A stretch of DNA of 64,000 bases from Pseudomonas sp. DTU_2021_1001937_2_SI_NGA_ILE_001 (GCF_032463525.1 NZ_CP135971.1:3968001-4032000), one strand, 5' to 3'. Positions 1 to 8,812 are shown, numbered from the stretch's first letter. Notes: a model not told the origin generated them from the sequence alone. Program-made: numbers and translations.

Positions 1-35
1 ACGATGAATTCTTCCTGTCCATGAAACGCAAGTAA
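1..35 (+). CDS. rho: Transcription termination factor Rho, C-terminal end (partial)
   Basis: Only the last ten codons are present, reading DEFFLSMKRK and then TAA at 33-35. This matches the C-terminus I recall for Pseudomonas Rho, the hexameric RNA helicase that ends transcription. A strong intrinsic terminator follows directly and ubiD comes next, which is the usual Pseudomonas order. The assignment rests on this short tail and on context. Confidence 0.75.
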   Translation, partial: DEFFLSMKRK

Positions 36-51
36 CGGACGGTTTCATCGG

Positions 52-80
52 AAATGGCGCCCTCGCGGCGCCATTTTTTT
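52..80 (+). terminator. Rho-independent terminator after rho
   Basis: A perfect 10-bp stem (AAATGGCGCC at 52-61, GGCGCCATTT at 67-76) with a 5-nt loop runs into a T tract. It lies just after the rho stop codon. Confidence 0.9.
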
Positions 81-149
81 TGCCTGTGCGCTGGCACGTC
101 CATACAGAGCAGGTACGATGTGCACCTCTTTGTAAAAGTGGCCGGGTCA

Positions 150-1616
150 ATGAAATTCAAGGATCTTAGGGACTTCGTGCAGCAGCTTGAGCAGCGCGGA
201 GAATTGAAACGCATCCAGATGCCCATCTCCCCCGTGCTGGAGATGACCGAAATCTGTGACCGCACCCTGCGAGCCAAGGGCCCGGCCCTGCTCTTCGAAA
301 AACCGGTGGGCTTCGACATGCCGGTGTTGGGTAACCTGTTCGGTACGCCGGAGCGGGTCGCCATGGGCATGGGCGCCGAATCCATCGCCGAGCTGCGCGA
401 AATAGGCAAGCTGCTGGCCTTCCTCAAGGAGCCCGAGCCGCCCAAGGGGCTCAAGGACGCCTGGTCCAAGCTGCCGATCTTCAAGAAAGTCATCGCCATG
501 GCGCCCAAGGTGGTCAAGGACGCGCCCTGCCAGGAAGTGGTCATCGAGGGTGATGACGTCGACCTTGGCCTGCTGCCGGTGCAGACCTGCTGGCCTGGCG
601 ATGTCGCGCCGCTGATCACCTGGGGTTTGACCGTCACCCGCGGGCCGAACAAGGAGCGCCAGAACCTGGGCATCTATCGCCAGCAGGTGATCGGCCGCAA
701 CAAGGTCATCATGCGCTGGCTGAGCCATCGGGGTGGGGCGCTGGACTACAAGGAATGGTGCGCGAAGAATCCGGGCCAGCCGTTCCCGGTAGCCGTAGCC
801 CTGGGCGCCGACCCGGCGACCATTCTCGGCGCGGTGACGCCGGTGCCGGACAGCCTGTCCGAATACGCTTTCGCCGGCCTGCTGCGTGACAGCCGCACCG
901 AGCTGATCAAGTGCCGGGGCAGTGACCTGCAGGTGCCGGCCAGCGCCGAGATCGTCCTCGAAGGTGTGATTCATCCCGGTGAGATGGCCGACGAAGGCCC
1001 CTATGGCGACCATACGGGCTACTACAACGAGGTGGACAGCTTTCCGGTGTTCACCGTCGAGCGAATCACCCATCGGCAAAAGCCGATCTACCACAGCACC
1101 TACACCGGCCGGCCGCCGGATGAGCCGGCAATTCTTGGCGTGGCGCTCAACGAAGTGTTCGTGCCGATCCTGCAGAAGCAGTTTCCGGAGATCACCGACT
1201 TCTACCTGCCGCCCGAGGGCTGCTCGTACCGCATGGCGGTGGTGACCATGAAGAAGCAGTACCCCGGCCATGCCAAGCGCGTCATGCTGGGTGTGTGGTC
1301 GTTCCTGCGACAGTTCATGTACACCAAGTTCGTTATCGTCACCGACGACGATATCAATGCACGGGACTGGAACGACGTCATCTGGGCCATCACCACGCGC
1401 ATGGACCCCAAGCGCGACACGGTGATGATCGACAACACCCCTATCGACTACCTCGATTTCGCCTCGCCGGTGTCCGGCCTGGGCTCGAAGATGGGCTTGG
1501 ACGCCACCCACAAGTGGCCGGGCGAAACCAGTCGCGAGTGGGGGCGTGCCATCGTCAAGGATGAAGCGACCACACGCCGTGTGGACGAGATCTGGAACCA
1601 GCTGGGAATCGATTGA
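150..1616 (+). CDS. ubiD: 3-octaprenyl-4-hydroxybenzoate carboxy-lyase UbiD
   Basis: The product is 488 residues, close to the usual UbiD length. It decarboxylates the polyprenyl-4-hydroxybenzoate intermediate of ubiquinone synthesis, using prenylated FMN made by UbiX. The start is set at ATG 150 (MKFKDLRDF), where family homology begins; an upstream in-frame ATG at 54 would start inside the rho terminator. The family's Arg and Glu residues are visible: GIYRQQ near residue 174 (Arg177), and GEMADEGP with Glu278 and Glu282, spaced like the catalytic residues of the related Fdc1. The stop codon overlaps the next start as TGATG, so the two genes are probably translationally coupled. Confidence 0.95.
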   Translation: MKFKDLRDFVQQLEQRGELKRIQMPISPVLEMTEICDRTLRAKGPALLFEKPVGFDMPVLGNLFGTPERVAMGMGAESIAELREIGKLLAFLKEPEPPKGLKDAWSKLPIFKKVIAMAPKVVKDAPCQEVVIEGDDVDLGLLPVQTCWPGDVAPLITWGLTVTRGPNKERQNLGIYRQQVIGRNKVIMRWLSHRGGALDYKEWCAKNPGQPFPVAVALGADPATILGAVTPVPDSLSEYAFAGLLRDSRTELIKCRGSDLQVPASAEIVLEGVIHPGEMADEGPYGDHTGYYNEVDSFPVFTVERITHRQKPIYHSTYTGRPPDEPAILGVALNEVFVPILQKQFPEITDFYLPPEGCSYRMAVVTMKKQYPGHAKRVMLGVWSFLRQFMYTKFVIVTDDDINARDWNDVIWAITTRMDPKRDTVMIDNTPIDYLDFASPVSGLGSKMGLDATHKWPGETSREWGRAIVKDEATTRRVDEIWNQLGID

Positions 1617-2581
1617 TGCGTGTAACCCTGCAGCCCTCCGGCGCCATTCTGCAAACTCTGCCCGGTGAGGCCATCCTGGCGGCGGCGCAGCGTCTGGGCT
1701 ACGAATGCCCGAACAGCTGCCGCAATGGCAACTGCCATGTCTGTGCGGCGCTGCTGGTGGAAGGCCGCGTGGTCCAGGACGGTCAGGAGCACGACCATGG
1801 CGAGGTGTATACCTGCCTGGCACAGCCGCTGGAGGATTGCGTGGTGCTCTGGGACGGCGTGTTGGCGCACGGCGAGCTGCCGGTGCGGCGCCTGGCCTGC
1901 CAGCTCAGTGAATGTGTCGCGGTGGGTGGCGATGTCTGGCGCATCGGCCTGCGCGCCCCAGCGGGCAAGCCGCCGCGCTATCACGCCGGGCAGTACCTGA
2001 TGCTCGAACGTGAAGACGGCGGCCAGTCGGCGTTCTCCCTGGCCAGCGCGCCGCATGCCGGGCGTGATCTGGAGCTGCACGTGCTGGCCCGCGAGGCCGG
2101 TGCCCAGGCCCTGCTGGCGCAGTTGCAGCGCGACGGGCTGGCGCGGGTCGAGCTGCCATTCGGTGATACCCATCTGGCCGAGCTACCGGATGGACCGTTG
2201 GTACTGATCGCTGCCGGCACCGGCATGGCGCAGATGCACAGCCTTATCGAACACTGTCGCGTCAGCGGCTTCCGCCATCCGGTGCACTTGTACTGGGGCG
2301 TGCGCCGCCCCGAGGATTTCTACGTCATCCGCCATTGGGACGCCTGGCAGCAGCTGCCCAACCTGCATCTGCACAAGGTGGTCAGTGACCTCTGTGGTTG
2401 GGAGGGGCGTTGCGGCCTGTTGCATGAGGCGGTGCGTGAAGACATCGCCGACCTTTCTCAGGTGCATGTCTACGCCAGCGGCTCGCCCGCGATGGTGTAT
2501 GCCACCCTTGATGCGCTGGTCGAAGCGGGCATGGACGCCCACCGCATGCGCGCCGACGTATTCGCCTACGCCCCTCGCTGA
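1616..2581 (+). CDS. 2Fe-2S ferredoxin / FAD-NAD(P)H oxidoreductase (CDP-6-deoxyglucoseen reductase-like)
   Basis: This 321-residue protein has an N-terminal plant-type ferredoxin domain with the cysteine pattern C-x4-C-x2-C (SCRNGNCHVC) and a fourth Cys in VYTCLAQ. An FAD-binding barrel follows (YHAGQYLML, FSLASAP), then an NAD(P)-binding domain (LIAAGTGMAQMHSL). It should pass electrons from NAD(P)H through FAD to the iron-sulfur cluster. It overlaps ubiD by one base (TGATG). E. coli has the flavin reductase fre next to ubiD, so a link to prenyl-FMN or ubiquinone chemistry is plausible but inferred. Family annotations call it ascD-like; the true acceptor is unknown. Confidence 0.85.
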   Translation: MRVTLQPSGAILQTLPGEAILAAAQRLGYECPNSCRNGNCHVCAALLVEGRVVQDGQEHDHGEVYTCLAQPLEDCVVLWDGVLAHGELPVRRLACQLSECVAVGGDVWRIGLRAPAGKPPRYHAGQYLMLEREDGGQSAFSLASAPHAGRDLELHVLAREAGAQALLAQLQRDGLARVELPFGDTHLAELPDGPLVLIAAGTGMAQMHSLIEHCRVSGFRHPVHLYWGVRRPEDFYVIRHWDAWQQLPNLHLHKVVSDLCGWEGRCGLLHEAVREDIADLSQVHVYASGSPAMVYATLDALVEAGMDAHRMRADVFAYAPR

Positions 2582-2918
2582 CCGGCCTGAAGCGGCTTGG
2601 GCCGTGAATCGACCGCCTGTTCATGGCAGATGCAATGAATTTCCTGGTCCTTTCGCGAGCCAGCCCGCTTATGACCTGCCCGCAGAGCATTATTGCCAAT
2701 CGGTCTTGAAAACCGCGTGCTTAGCGCTTCGCCAGACGGTCCAGGCGGTTGGATTGGATTTTGCTTCATGCCAGTATGATCCGGCCGCCGGAATCGTTTC
2801 ACTGGCGGCTGCTCGATTCTTTTCGCTCTATCGCTATCGCGACACCGGTCTGTCGGCCGATGGGCGCCAGATGCCCGGCACCGGCTGGCCATGGCAAGGC
2901 ACTTGCCAGGGAGACTCA
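2582..2918. other. Intergenic region between the reductase and the ChaC-like gene
   Basis: The first third holds a decayed REP pair (about 2585-2680). The rest has no convincing gene. A weak promoter-like pair, TTGGAT at 2754-2759 and TATGAT at 2775-2780, has a short 15-bp spacer and could serve the ChaC-like gene. Confidence 0.5.
2585..2680. repeat. Degenerate REP pair (BIME-like)
   Basis: The segment keeps the skeleton of the REP pairs found elsewhere in the window: a GAAGCGGCTT-like left arm, a core reading CGACCGCCTGTTCATGGCAG then TGCAATGAATTTCCTGG, and a TTTCGCGAGCCAGCCCGCT right arm. Both palindromic arms have decayed while the core remains readable. Confidence 0.65.
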
Positions 2919-3584
2919 ATGGGTAATCCAGTCAATGATCTCGCCGCGGCCGTACACGGCGGCCTGGGCCTCACTTATCCGCCGGTCATCGACCTCGGCC
3001 CGCAACTGACCCACGAACAACTGCTGGCCTCGATGCACGCTACCCTGCAACGGCATGAGGGCGGGCCGGTCTGGCTGTTCGCCTATGGTTCGTTGATCTG
3101 GCGCCCGGAGTGCGCCACCGTGGAGCGCCAGCGCGCCCGTGTGCATGGTTACCACCGCGGGCTGTATCTCTGGTCGCATGAGCATCGCGGTACGCCGGAT
3201 GCGCCGGGGCTGGTATTCGGCCTGGATCGCGGTGGTTCCTGCACGGGCGTCGCCTATCGCCTGGCCGATGAATGCCTGGAAGAGTCGTTGCTGGCGCTGT
3301 GGAAACGCGAGATGCCATACCCGTCGTATCGGCCGCACTGGCTCAGTTGCCGGCTGGCCGATGGCAGCAAGATCCAGGCCTTGGGCTTCGTGCTGGAGCG
3401 GCACCTGCCCAGCTACGCGGGCAACCTGCCCGACAGTGTGCTGAGCCAGGTCCTGGCCTGCGCCAGCGGGCGTTCCGGCACCACGCGCGATTACGTGCAG
3501 CAGACTGCCCAGGCGTTGCGCAGCCACGCCATGCCAGACCGGAATCTGGAGGCGCGGCTCAGGCGTTGCGGGTCGCTGGTCTGA
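2919..3584 (+). CDS. ChaC-like gamma-glutamylcyclotransferase
   Basis: The 221-residue protein has the gamma-glutamylcyclotransferase hallmark WLFAYGSLIWRPE (about residues 51-63) and later Y-x-S and Q-x-L-G-F segments. ChaC proteins cleave glutathione to 5-oxoproline and Cys-Gly in the cytoplasm. A longer in-frame reading extends back to 2385, inside the previous gene; ATG 2919 is preferred because it follows a purine-rich site (CCAGGGAGA) and family similarity starts shortly after. It converges on glpT with one base between the two stop codons. Confidence 0.85.
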   Translation: MGNPVNDLAAAVHGGLGLTYPPVIDLGPQLTHEQLLASMHATLQRHEGGPVWLFAYGSLIWRPECATVERQRARVHGYHRGLYLWSHEHRGTPDAPGLVFGLDRGGSCTGVAYRLADECLEESLLALWKREMPYPSYRPHWLSCRLADGSKIQALGFVLERHLPSYAGNLPDSVLSQVLACASGRSGTTRDYVQQTAQALRSHAMPDRNLEARLRRCGSLV

Positions 3585-3585
3585 A

Positions 3586-4935
3586 TCAGGCCTTGACCGG
3601 ACGCGAGGTGCTGGCAGCCTGCTTGTGCCGCAGGGTCGGTGCCAGGAAGGCCATGGCCAGGATGCACGAACCCACCAGCAGGACGAAGCCGCCGTCCCAG
3701 CCGAAGTGGTCCACGGTGTAGCCGATGGCGGCGCTGGCTGCGACCGATCCGCCTAGGTAGCCGAACAGGCCGGTAAAGCCGGCGGCGGTACCGGCGGCTT
3801 TCTTCGGCGCCAGTTCCAGGGCCTGCAAGCCGATCAGCATCACCGGGCCGTAGATCAGGAAGCCGATCGACACCAGGGCGATCATGTCCACGGTCGGGTT
3901 GCCTTCCGGGTTCAGCCAGTAGACCAGGGTGGCGACGGTCACCAGGAACATAAACACCATGCCGGTCAGGCCGCGATTACCCTTGAAGATCTTGTCCGAC
4001 ATCCAGCCGCACAGCAGGGTGCCGGGAATGCCGGCCCACTCGTAGAGGAAATATGCCCAGGAGCTTTTATCGACGGTGAAGTGCTTGGCTTCCTTGAGGT
4101 AGGTGGGCGCCCAGTCGAGTACGCCGTAGCGCAGCAGGTAGACGAACACGTTGGCCAGGGCGATGTACCACAGCAGCTTGTTGCGCAGCACGTACTTGAC
4201 AAAGATTTCCTTGGTGCTGAATTCCTCTTCATGGCTGGCGTCGTAGCCTTCCGGGTAATCGTTCTTGTATTGCTCGATCGACGGCAGGCCCACCGATTGC
4301 GGGGTGTCGCGCATGGTCGCGAAGGCGAACACCGCCACCAGCAAAGCCACCGCCGCCGGCACGTAGAACGCCGCATGCCAGTCGTTGGTCCAGCCCAGGC
4401 CGAGCAGGAACAGTGGGCCGATCAGGCCGCCACCGACGTTGTGCGCAACGTTCCATACCGACACCACGCCACCGCGTTCCTTCTGCGACCACCAGTGCAC
4501 CATGGTGCGCCCGCTGGGCGGCCAGCCCATGCCCTGTGCCCAGCCATTGATGAACAGCAGGATGAACATGATGGTCACGCTGGACGTGGCCCAAGGCGCG
4601 AAGCCGAAGATGAACATCACTCCGGCCGAGACCAGCAGGCCGAAGGGCAGGAAGTAGCGTGGGTTGGAGCGGTCGGAGACCAGGCCCATGAGGAACTTCG
4701 ACAGGCCGTAGGCGATGGCGATGGCCGACATCGCCACCCCCAGCTGGCCGCGGGTATAGCCCTCTTCGATGAGGTAGGGCATGGCCAGCGAGAAGTTCTT
4801 GCGCAGCAGGTAGTAACCGGCATAGCCAATGAAGATGCCGGCGAAGATCTGCCAGCGCAGGCGACGGTAGGTGCTGTCGACCTGCTCTTCGGGCAGGGGC
4901 GCGCGGTGTGGGGCGGGACGGAAAAACGCAAACAT
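3586..4935 (-). CDS. glpT: Glycerol-3-phosphate:phosphate antiporter GlpT
   Basis: This is a 449-residue 12-helix major facilitator protein of the organophosphate:phosphate antiporter family, nearly colinear with E. coli GlpT (452 residues). The residues known to matter for substrate binding and exchange in GlpT are all present at the same numbers: Arg45 (LLRKNF), Lys80 (GLSKF), His165 (NVAHNVGGG) and Arg269 (LLRYGVLDW). It imports glycerol-3-phosphate in exchange for phosphate and would also be the route for fosfomycin entry. No glp catabolic gene is adjacent. The upstream region holds a near-perfect palindrome that could be an operator. Confidence 0.95.
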   Translation of the reverse strand: MFAFFRPAPHRAPLPEEQVDSTYRRLRWQIFAGIFIGYAGYYLLRKNFSLAMPYLIEEGYTRGQLGVAMSAIAIAYGLSKFLMGLVSDRSNPRYFLPFGLLVSAGVMFIFGFAPWATSSVTIMFILLFINGWAQGMGWPPSGRTMVHWWSQKERGGVVSVWNVAHNVGGGLIGPLFLLGLGWTNDWHAAFYVPAAVALLVAVFAFATMRDTPQSVGLPSIEQYKNDYPEGYDASHEEEFSTKEIFVKYVLRNKLLWYIALANVFVYLLRYGVLDWAPTYLKEAKHFTVDKSSWAYFLYEWAGIPGTLLCGWMSDKIFKGNRGLTGMVFMFLVTVATLVYWLNPEGNPTVDMIALVSIGFLIYGPVMLIGLQALELAPKKAAGTAAGFTGLFGYLGGSVAASAAIGYTVDHFGWDGGFVLLVGSCILAMAFLAPTLRHKQAASTSRPVKA

Positions 4936-5047
4936 GAAGATGCTCCGGTTCTTGTTCTTTTTGCGAAAGTGAATGTTACATTTTCGTTACAGAAAAAAGC
5001 AGTGCCTCCGGACGTTTGGAGCCAAATTTTTTTCGTTTTTGTTCATT

Positions 5048-5063
5048 TGTGAACATGTTCGCA
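5048..5063. promoter_or_regulatory. Palindromic operator candidate upstream of glpT
   Basis: TGTGAACATGTTCGCA is a 16-bp inverted repeat with one mismatched pair, centred on the perfect 10-mer GAACATGTTC. It lies about 115 bp upstream of the glpT start. The GAAC/GTTC halves recall GlpR operators, but the regulator is inferred only. Confidence 0.4.
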
Positions 5064-5193
5064 CTTCGGTGGTGCGCCAGCTTGCACGCAGCGTGACGCC
5101 GTCGACCTATTCCTTTTGCGCGTTTGGCCGATAAGCTCTGAGTAGTCCGGATTCATGCCAGGCCTGTGCTGGGTCTGGCAGCCGGATTGGCGC

Positions 5194-5199
5194 TACACT
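5194..5199 (+). promoter_or_regulatory. Probable -10 element for the fliL-like gene
   Basis: TACACT lies in the context GGCGCTACACTGCG, a common Pseudomonas sigma-70 -10 context, about 75 bp upstream of the GTG start. No good -35 was found. Confidence 0.35.
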
Positions 5200-5272
5200 G
5201 CGTGTCGCTGCGGCGCTCGCCCCGGGCGACCGGCCTGGCGCTGCGCGGGCAAATCGAATTGAGGAGTGGATT

Positions 5273-5683
5273 GTGAAAGCGTGGATCCTGATGTTGCTGG
5301 CTTTGACCTTGCCCGCCCTGGCGCAGGCCGAGGAAAAGAAGGAAGAATCGGCTGAGCCCAAGCCAGCCTATGTGACCCTCGCGCCACCGTTCGTTGGCAA
5401 CTACGCCCTGGATGGCGGCCCCAAGCTGCGCGTCTACAAGGCCGACATCGCCTTGCGCGTGACCGGCACCGAGGCCCAGGCTGCGGTCAAGCGCAATGAT
5501 CCCCTGATTCGCAATCAACTGGTGGCGCTGTTCTCCCAGCAGACCGTCGAGAGCATGAGCAGCGCCGATGCCAAGGAAAAGCTGCGTCAGGAAGCGCTCA
5601 AGCAGGTTCAGCAGGTGTTGACCACCGAAGAGGGGCAGCCCTATGTCGAAGACCTGCTGTTCAACAACCTGATCGCCCAGTAA
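5273..5683 (+). CDS. FliL-like periplasmic or membrane protein outside a flagellar locus
   Basis: The start is GTG 5273, placed by GAGGAG at 5261-5266. The 136-residue product begins with a signal peptide or anchor (MKAWILMLLALTLPALAQAE) and then a charged linker. The remainder resembles the FliL domain: YVTLAPPFVGNY, a strand KLRVYKADIALRVTG, and the conserved end YVEDLLFNNLIAQ. FliL supports the flagellar stator. This copy stands alone between glpT and an EVE-domain gene and lacks the longer N-terminal helix of flagellar FliL, so its role is not known. Confidence 0.75.
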   Translation: MKAWILMLLALTLPALAQAEEKKEESAEPKPAYVTLAPPFVGNYALDGGPKLRVYKADIALRVTGTEAQAAVKRNDPLIRNQLVALFSQQTVESMSSADAKEKLRQEALKQVQQVLTTEEGQPYVEDLLFNNLIAQ

Positions 5684-5689
5684 AGGCAT

Positions 5690-6139
5690 TCAGCGCAGGG
5701 CGAGAATGGCCGCCCACTGTTCGGCGGTCACCGGCATCACCGACAGGCGGCTGCCCTTTTGCACCAGCGGCAACTGTTCCAGTGCGCTCTGCTGTTTCAG
5801 GTAACCCAGCCCCAGCACTTGGGTGAAGAGGCTCTCGAAGGCAACGTCGATGGCGCTCCAGGGGTTCTTTTCCGCGCTGGCCTTGGCGTCGAAGTAATGA
5901 CTGTCGGGGTCCAAGGCCGTAGGGTCCGGGTAGGCGGCGCGAGCGATGGTGCCGATACCGGCAATGCCGGGTTCCGGGCAACTGGAGTGGTAGAAGAAGA
6001 ACGCATCGCCTATCTTCATGGCACGCAGAAAGTTGCGTGCCTGATAGTTGCGCACCCCGTCCCAGCGGGCTGTGCCCAAGCGTTTCAGGTCGCTGATCGA
6101 GAACTCGTCAGGCTCCGATTTCATCAGCCAGTAGGCCAC
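5690..6139 (-). CDS. EVE-domain protein
   Basis: The 149-residue protein matches the EVE (PUA-related) family: AYWLMKSEPDEFSI at the start, then WDGVRNYQARNFLR and GDAFFFYHSS. EVE domains recognise modified bases or RNA. The start is GTG 6139, read from AGGAG about eight bases upstream; the frame stays open to 6220 but the extra residues do not look like the family. It ends six bases beyond the fliL-like stop, in convergent orientation. Its nucleic-acid target is unknown. Confidence 0.85.
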   Translation of the reverse strand: MAYWLMKSEPDEFSISDLKRLGTARWDGVRNYQARNFLRAMKIGDAFFFYHSSCPEPGIAGIGTIARAAYPDPTALDPDSHYFDAKASAEKNPWSAIDVAFESLFTQVLGLGYLKQQSALEQLPLVQKGSRLSVMPVTAEQWAAILALR

Positions 6140-6315
6140 GTTGCATACTCCTGTTACGAAAAAAACAAGGCAATGACAAACCGACAGCCGGTTGACGTCA
6201 GGATTTGCGTACTGGATCACGTTATCGCAAAATGCCGCACCTTTCAGTTATCGCTGTTGCACGACCATCTACATCGCTGCCGACAACGTATTGATTTGCT
6301 GCAGGAGGGCAATCA

Positions 6316-6462
6316 ATGAATCGCAAGCCGGATCTTCTCTGGATTCTCGTTTTCTTGTTCGGCTTGGGTATCGTGACCACCGGTTATGCGCAGAGTCTCT
6401 GGTCCAACAAGACTGAAGCGCCCGTCCACGTCGCTCAGCAGAAGGGCGTGAGCCGCAACTGA
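6316..6462 (+). CDS. Small membrane-anchored protein of unknown function (48 residues)
   Basis: ATG 6316 follows an excellent ribosome site (GCAGGAGGG at 6301-6309) and opens a 48-codon frame. The product has one hydrophobic segment (residues 8-24, LLWILVFLFGLGIVTTG), then a short polar tail ending KGVSRN. It could be a single-pass membrane protein or a cleaved signal-peptide protein. I do not recognise a family. The strong ribosome site and good coding pattern support a real gene. Confidence 0.65.
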   Translation: MNRKPDLLWILVFLFGLGIVTTGYAQSLWSNKTEAPVHVAQQKGVSRN

Positions 6463-6485
6463 GCCGTCCTGGGGTCAGTCGGTGA

Positions 6486-6570
6486 ACGCGGCTTCAGCCA
6501 CGAAGACCGCCCGCTCACAGCAGATGCGCTGATTTACTGCCCATTCGCGGCTGAAGCCGCTGCTACTTGG
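6486..6570. repeat. Degenerate REP pair
   Basis: The left arm reads CGCGGCTTCAGCCACGAAG, the core CACAGCAGATGCGCTGATTT, and the right arm ATTCGCGGCTGAAGCCGC. It is the same element as at 13745-13860, with a decayed left arm and a shortened core. Confidence 0.75.
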
Positions 6571-6585
6571 TTCGATTGGTAAGCA

Positions 6586-7194
6586 TCAGGCCTGGGCCAA
6601 GTACCAGCGCTTGTCCGAGACCGTGCCCAGCAGCGGGATATCCCAACTGGCCATCGCCAGGCGCTCGACTTTCTGACATTCATGGGCCAGCCCGAGCAAT
6701 ACCGGCTTGCGCCAGGTCTTGCGGCGGCTGCGATAAGCCAGGCTGCGGTCGTAGAAACCACCCCCCATGCCCAATCGACCGCCCTGTTCGTCGAAGCCCA
6801 CCAGGGGCAGAAGAACCAGGTCCAGCGCCCATACTGGTCGCTGCCTCGAGCGGTCGATGCGCGGTTCCGGAATGCCGAAGCGGTTCGCTCGCAGGGCTTC
6901 ACCCCGGCGCACCCGCTGGAACACCATTTTCGTCCGTGGCCAGGCGTTCAGCACTGGCAGGTAGGTGGCCTTGCCGCGACGTTGGGCTGCGCGCATCAGC
7001 CAGCGCGGGTCGATTTCCCCGTCATTGGCCAGATACAGCGAGACATGCCGAGCGCGGCGGAACAGCGGGTGCTGGGCCAGCTGGCGGTACAGGTCGCGTG
7101 CAGCATCACGTTGCTGGCTCTGGCTCAGGGCTCTGCGGGCCTGGCGCAGTTGGCGACGCAATTGCGGGCGGGTCAGGACGGGTTGGGTGCTCAT
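6586..7194 (-). CDS. 5-formyltetrahydrofolate cyclo-ligase
   Basis: The 202-residue protein belongs to the YgfA/MTHFS family, which converts 5-formyl-THF to 5,10-methenyl-THF with ATP. Family features are the basic N-terminus QLRRQLRQARRAL, the segment GEIDPRWL, and the glycine-rich motif GMGGGFYDRSLA. ATG 7194 (MSTQPVLTR) is chosen because an upstream start at 7245 adds residues not typical of the family. It lies just downstream of 6S RNA, the widely conserved zapA-ssrS-ygfA order, and may be cotranscribed with it. Confidence 0.92.
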   Translation of the reverse strand: MSTQPVLTRPQLRRQLRQARRALSQSQQRDAARDLYRQLAQHPLFRRARHVSLYLANDGEIDPRWLMRAAQRRGKATYLPVLNAWPRTKMVFQRVRRGEALRANRFGIPEPRIDRSRQRPVWALDLVLLPLVGFDEQGGRLGMGGGFYDRSLAYRSRRKTWRKPVLLGLAHECQKVERLAMASWDIPLLGTVSDKRWYLAQA

Positions 7195-7275
7195 GAACGG
7201 CTGGTCATGCAGGCGGGTCCTCGACTGAGGAAGGGGAACAGCCACTGCCAGTGAGGGCAGGCAATGGCTGAAAAC

Positions 7276-7455
7276 TGGACTCCCCGACGAGCCGCTGTCG
7301 GTGTAGCCCTTGAACCCGAAAGTTCAAGGTGGAGATTGCAGGAGGTTTTAAGGCTTTCCGTCGAGCGGACATGCACACCAACCCCGACGTGCAACCCCCG
7401 TGGTTGTGCGTATCGGCTCAGGGACATGACCGACTGGCAAACACTCCAGGGAGCG
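7276..7455 (-). ncRNA. ssrS: 6S RNA
   Basis: On the minus strand the region contains the conserved 6S blocks in order: CCCTGAGCCGATA, GGTTGGTG with GCATG, AAGCCTTAAAAC, CACCTTGAACTTTCGGGTTC, and AAGGGCTACA before a closing GGGGAGTCC that pairs with CTCCC near the 5' end. The central bulge of this roughly 180-nt RNA binds sigma-70 RNA polymerase. Both ends are estimated from the -10 element and alignment to E. coli 6S. The position between zapA and the cyclo-ligase gene is the classic one. Confidence 0.9.
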
Positions 7456-7461
7456 GCGCAA

Positions 7462-7467
7462 GTATAC
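7462..7467 (-). promoter_or_regulatory. -10 element of the 6S RNA promoter
   Basis: The minus strand reads TATACT here, about seven bases before the estimated 6S 5' end. No consensus -35 is visible. The element lies just downstream of the zapA stop. Confidence 0.6.
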
Positions 7468-7485
7468 AGAAACGTTACGCAATAT

Positions 7486-7815
7486 TCAGCCCCGAGACGC
7501 ATCCGGTGCTGGAGCGCCCTCGCCAGCCAGGGCCAGATCGACTTTTTCGAGCAGGTCACGGACCTGTTCGCGGGTCGAGCCGCCGACCTGCATGTCGGGC
7601 AGATTCTGCTTGTGCAGCAGGTCGTGGGTAATGTTCAGGGCAGCCATGACGGCGATCCGATCCGCGCCGATCACTTTGCCGCTGCTGCGGATCTCACGCA
7701 TCTTGCCGTCCAGGTAGCGGGCGGCGCTGATCAGGTTGGTGCGCTCTTCCTGAGGGCAGATGATCGAGTATTCCTTATCGAGGATTTGGACGGTGACGCT
7801 GTTGCCGTTGCTCAT
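7486..7815 (-). CDS. zapA: Cell division protein ZapA
   Basis: The 109-residue protein has the ZapA fold pattern: an N-terminal strand region (SVTVQILDKEYSIICPQEE), the helix LISAARYLDGKMREIRSS, and the segment IGADRIAVMAALNITHDLL. ZapA binds and bundles FtsZ filaments at the division site. Its start overlaps the stop of the upstream coiled-coil gene by four bases (ATGA), so the two are coupled. 6S RNA follows immediately downstream. Confidence 0.93.
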   Translation of the reverse strand: MSNGNSVTVQILDKEYSIICPQEERTNLISAARYLDGKMREIRSSGKVIGADRIAVMAALNITHDLLHKQNLPDMQVGGSTREQVRDLLEKVDLALAGEGAPAPDASRG

Positions 7816-8021
7816 GAGTCTTGCTCCAGGGCCTTGAGGCGCGAAATCAGTGACTCGACCTTCTGCCGGGCGATTTCGTTCTTTTCGATGAGGTGGGCGC
7901 GTTCCTCGCGCCAGGACTTTTCCTGAGCTAATAGGAACGCATTTTGGCTTTTTAGTTGCTCGACCCGTTCGAGCAACAGCTCCAACCGGTTCATCAGCGC
8001 TTGCAGATCGGTGTCTGGCAT
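7812..8021 (-). CDS. TIGR02449-type coiled-coil protein (ZapB-like)
   Basis: The 69-residue protein is almost entirely a predicted coiled coil with leucine heptads (LMNRLELLLERVEQLKSQNAF), then an acidic-basic helix ending LISRLKALEQDS. It is the small protein regularly found upstream of zapA in Pseudomonas and matches TIGR02449 as I recall it. Linkage to zapA by a four-base overlap suggests a part in division-site assembly, by analogy with ZapB; this is inferred. Confidence 0.8.
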   Translation of the reverse strand: MPDTDLQALMNRLELLLERVEQLKSQNAFLLAQEKSWREERAHLIEKNEIARQKVESLISRLKALEQDS

Positions 8022-8181
8022 GGGTCCCCACGGAATACTTTCTGATGAGCGGCACGACTTCGCCGTCGATGATTCTGCCTGGTGGGGACTTTAAGGGTTT
8101 CGGCTTGTGCTGAAACGCTAACAGCCCCTACGATACAAGGCCTCCATTCTAGACATTGCGCCCTTTGGCGACCAGTTGACC

Positions 8182-8742
8182 ATGCCCACTCCGAATTCTC
8201 CCTACAAAGCCTTCGCCACCCTGCTGAGCAGCAATGGCCACCCGGTCTCTCCCGCCGAACTGCACGGCCTTCTGCTTGGCCGCAGTTGCGCTGGCGCCGG
8301 TTTCGACAGCGAAGGCTGGTTCGCCGACGCTTCTATCCTGCTGGAGTCCGAGCCCCAGGAAAACGTGCGCCAGGCGCTGGTCGGCCTGCAGGAAATGGTC
8401 AAGGGCGAGTTGAGCAGCGAAGACATGACCGTGGTCCTGCTGCTGCCCGGCGACGACGAACCACTGGCCGAACGCGCTGTGGCGCTGGGGCAGTGGTGCC
8501 AAGGCTTCCTCTCGGGCTTCGGCCTGGCGGCCGGCGACCGCGTACTGAGCATCGAGGCCACCGAAGTGCTGCAGGACCTCGCTGCCATTGCCCAGGTCCA
8601 GGACGCCCTCGAAGAGTCCGAGGATGGCGAAAACGACTACATGGAAGTCATGGAATACCTGCGCGTCGCGCCGTTGCTGCTGTACTCCGAGTGTGTCAGG
8701 AAAGACCCTGCCCAGGCGCAGCCCAAGCCGTCCCTGCACTGA
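8182..8742 (+). CDS. UPF0149 (YgfB/YecA-type) family protein
   Basis: The 186-residue protein shows UPF0149 signatures: [34 protein letters not shown], and [16 protein letters not shown] six bases upstream is an alternative start; ATG 8182 is preferred. It heads a run of genes continuing to pepP, ubiH and ubiI, the same order as E. coli ygfB-pepP-ubiH-ubiI. YgfB homologues in Pseudomonas have been tied to regulation of ampDh3, but no biochemical role can be read from the sequence. Confidence 0.88.
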   Translation: MPTPNSPYKAFATLLSSNGHPVSPAELHGLLLGRSCAGAGFDSEGWFADASILLESEPQENVRQALVGLQEMVKGELSSEDMTVVLLLPGDDEPLAERAVALGQWCQGFLSGFGLAAGDRVLSIEATEVLQDLAAIAQVQDALEESEDGENDYMEVMEYLRVAPLLLYSECVRKDPAQAQPKPSLH

Positions 8743-8794
8743 TCCCCAACCCGGCGTGGCCGGTTGCGGCTGGCCCGCAGCGGCGCGCCTCCAC

Positions 8795-8800
8795 GGGAGG
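8795..8800 (+). promoter_or_regulatory. Ribosome binding site deciding the pepP start
   Basis: GGGAGG ends six bases before an in-frame TTG at 8807 and twelve bases before ATG 8813. Spacing favours TTG, while similarity to other PepP proteins starts at the ATG. Both are possible. Confidence 0.5.
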
Positions 8801-8812
8801 TGTCCCTTGTCG

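Larger units (their letters stand above)
4936..5272. other. Divergent promoter region between glpT and the fliL-like gene
   Basis: No gene is seen. The glpT-proximal half is AT-rich, with several TTTTCGTT and GAACATGTTC motifs. The other half holds a plausible sigma-70 -10 element for the rightward gene. Confidence 0.6.

Noticed and set aside
147..1823. Long antisense frame (558 codons) opposite ubiD
   Set aside because: It mirrors ubiD codons and is a GC-bias shadow; similar long shadows occur opposite pepP, ubiH, gpmI and spuC.
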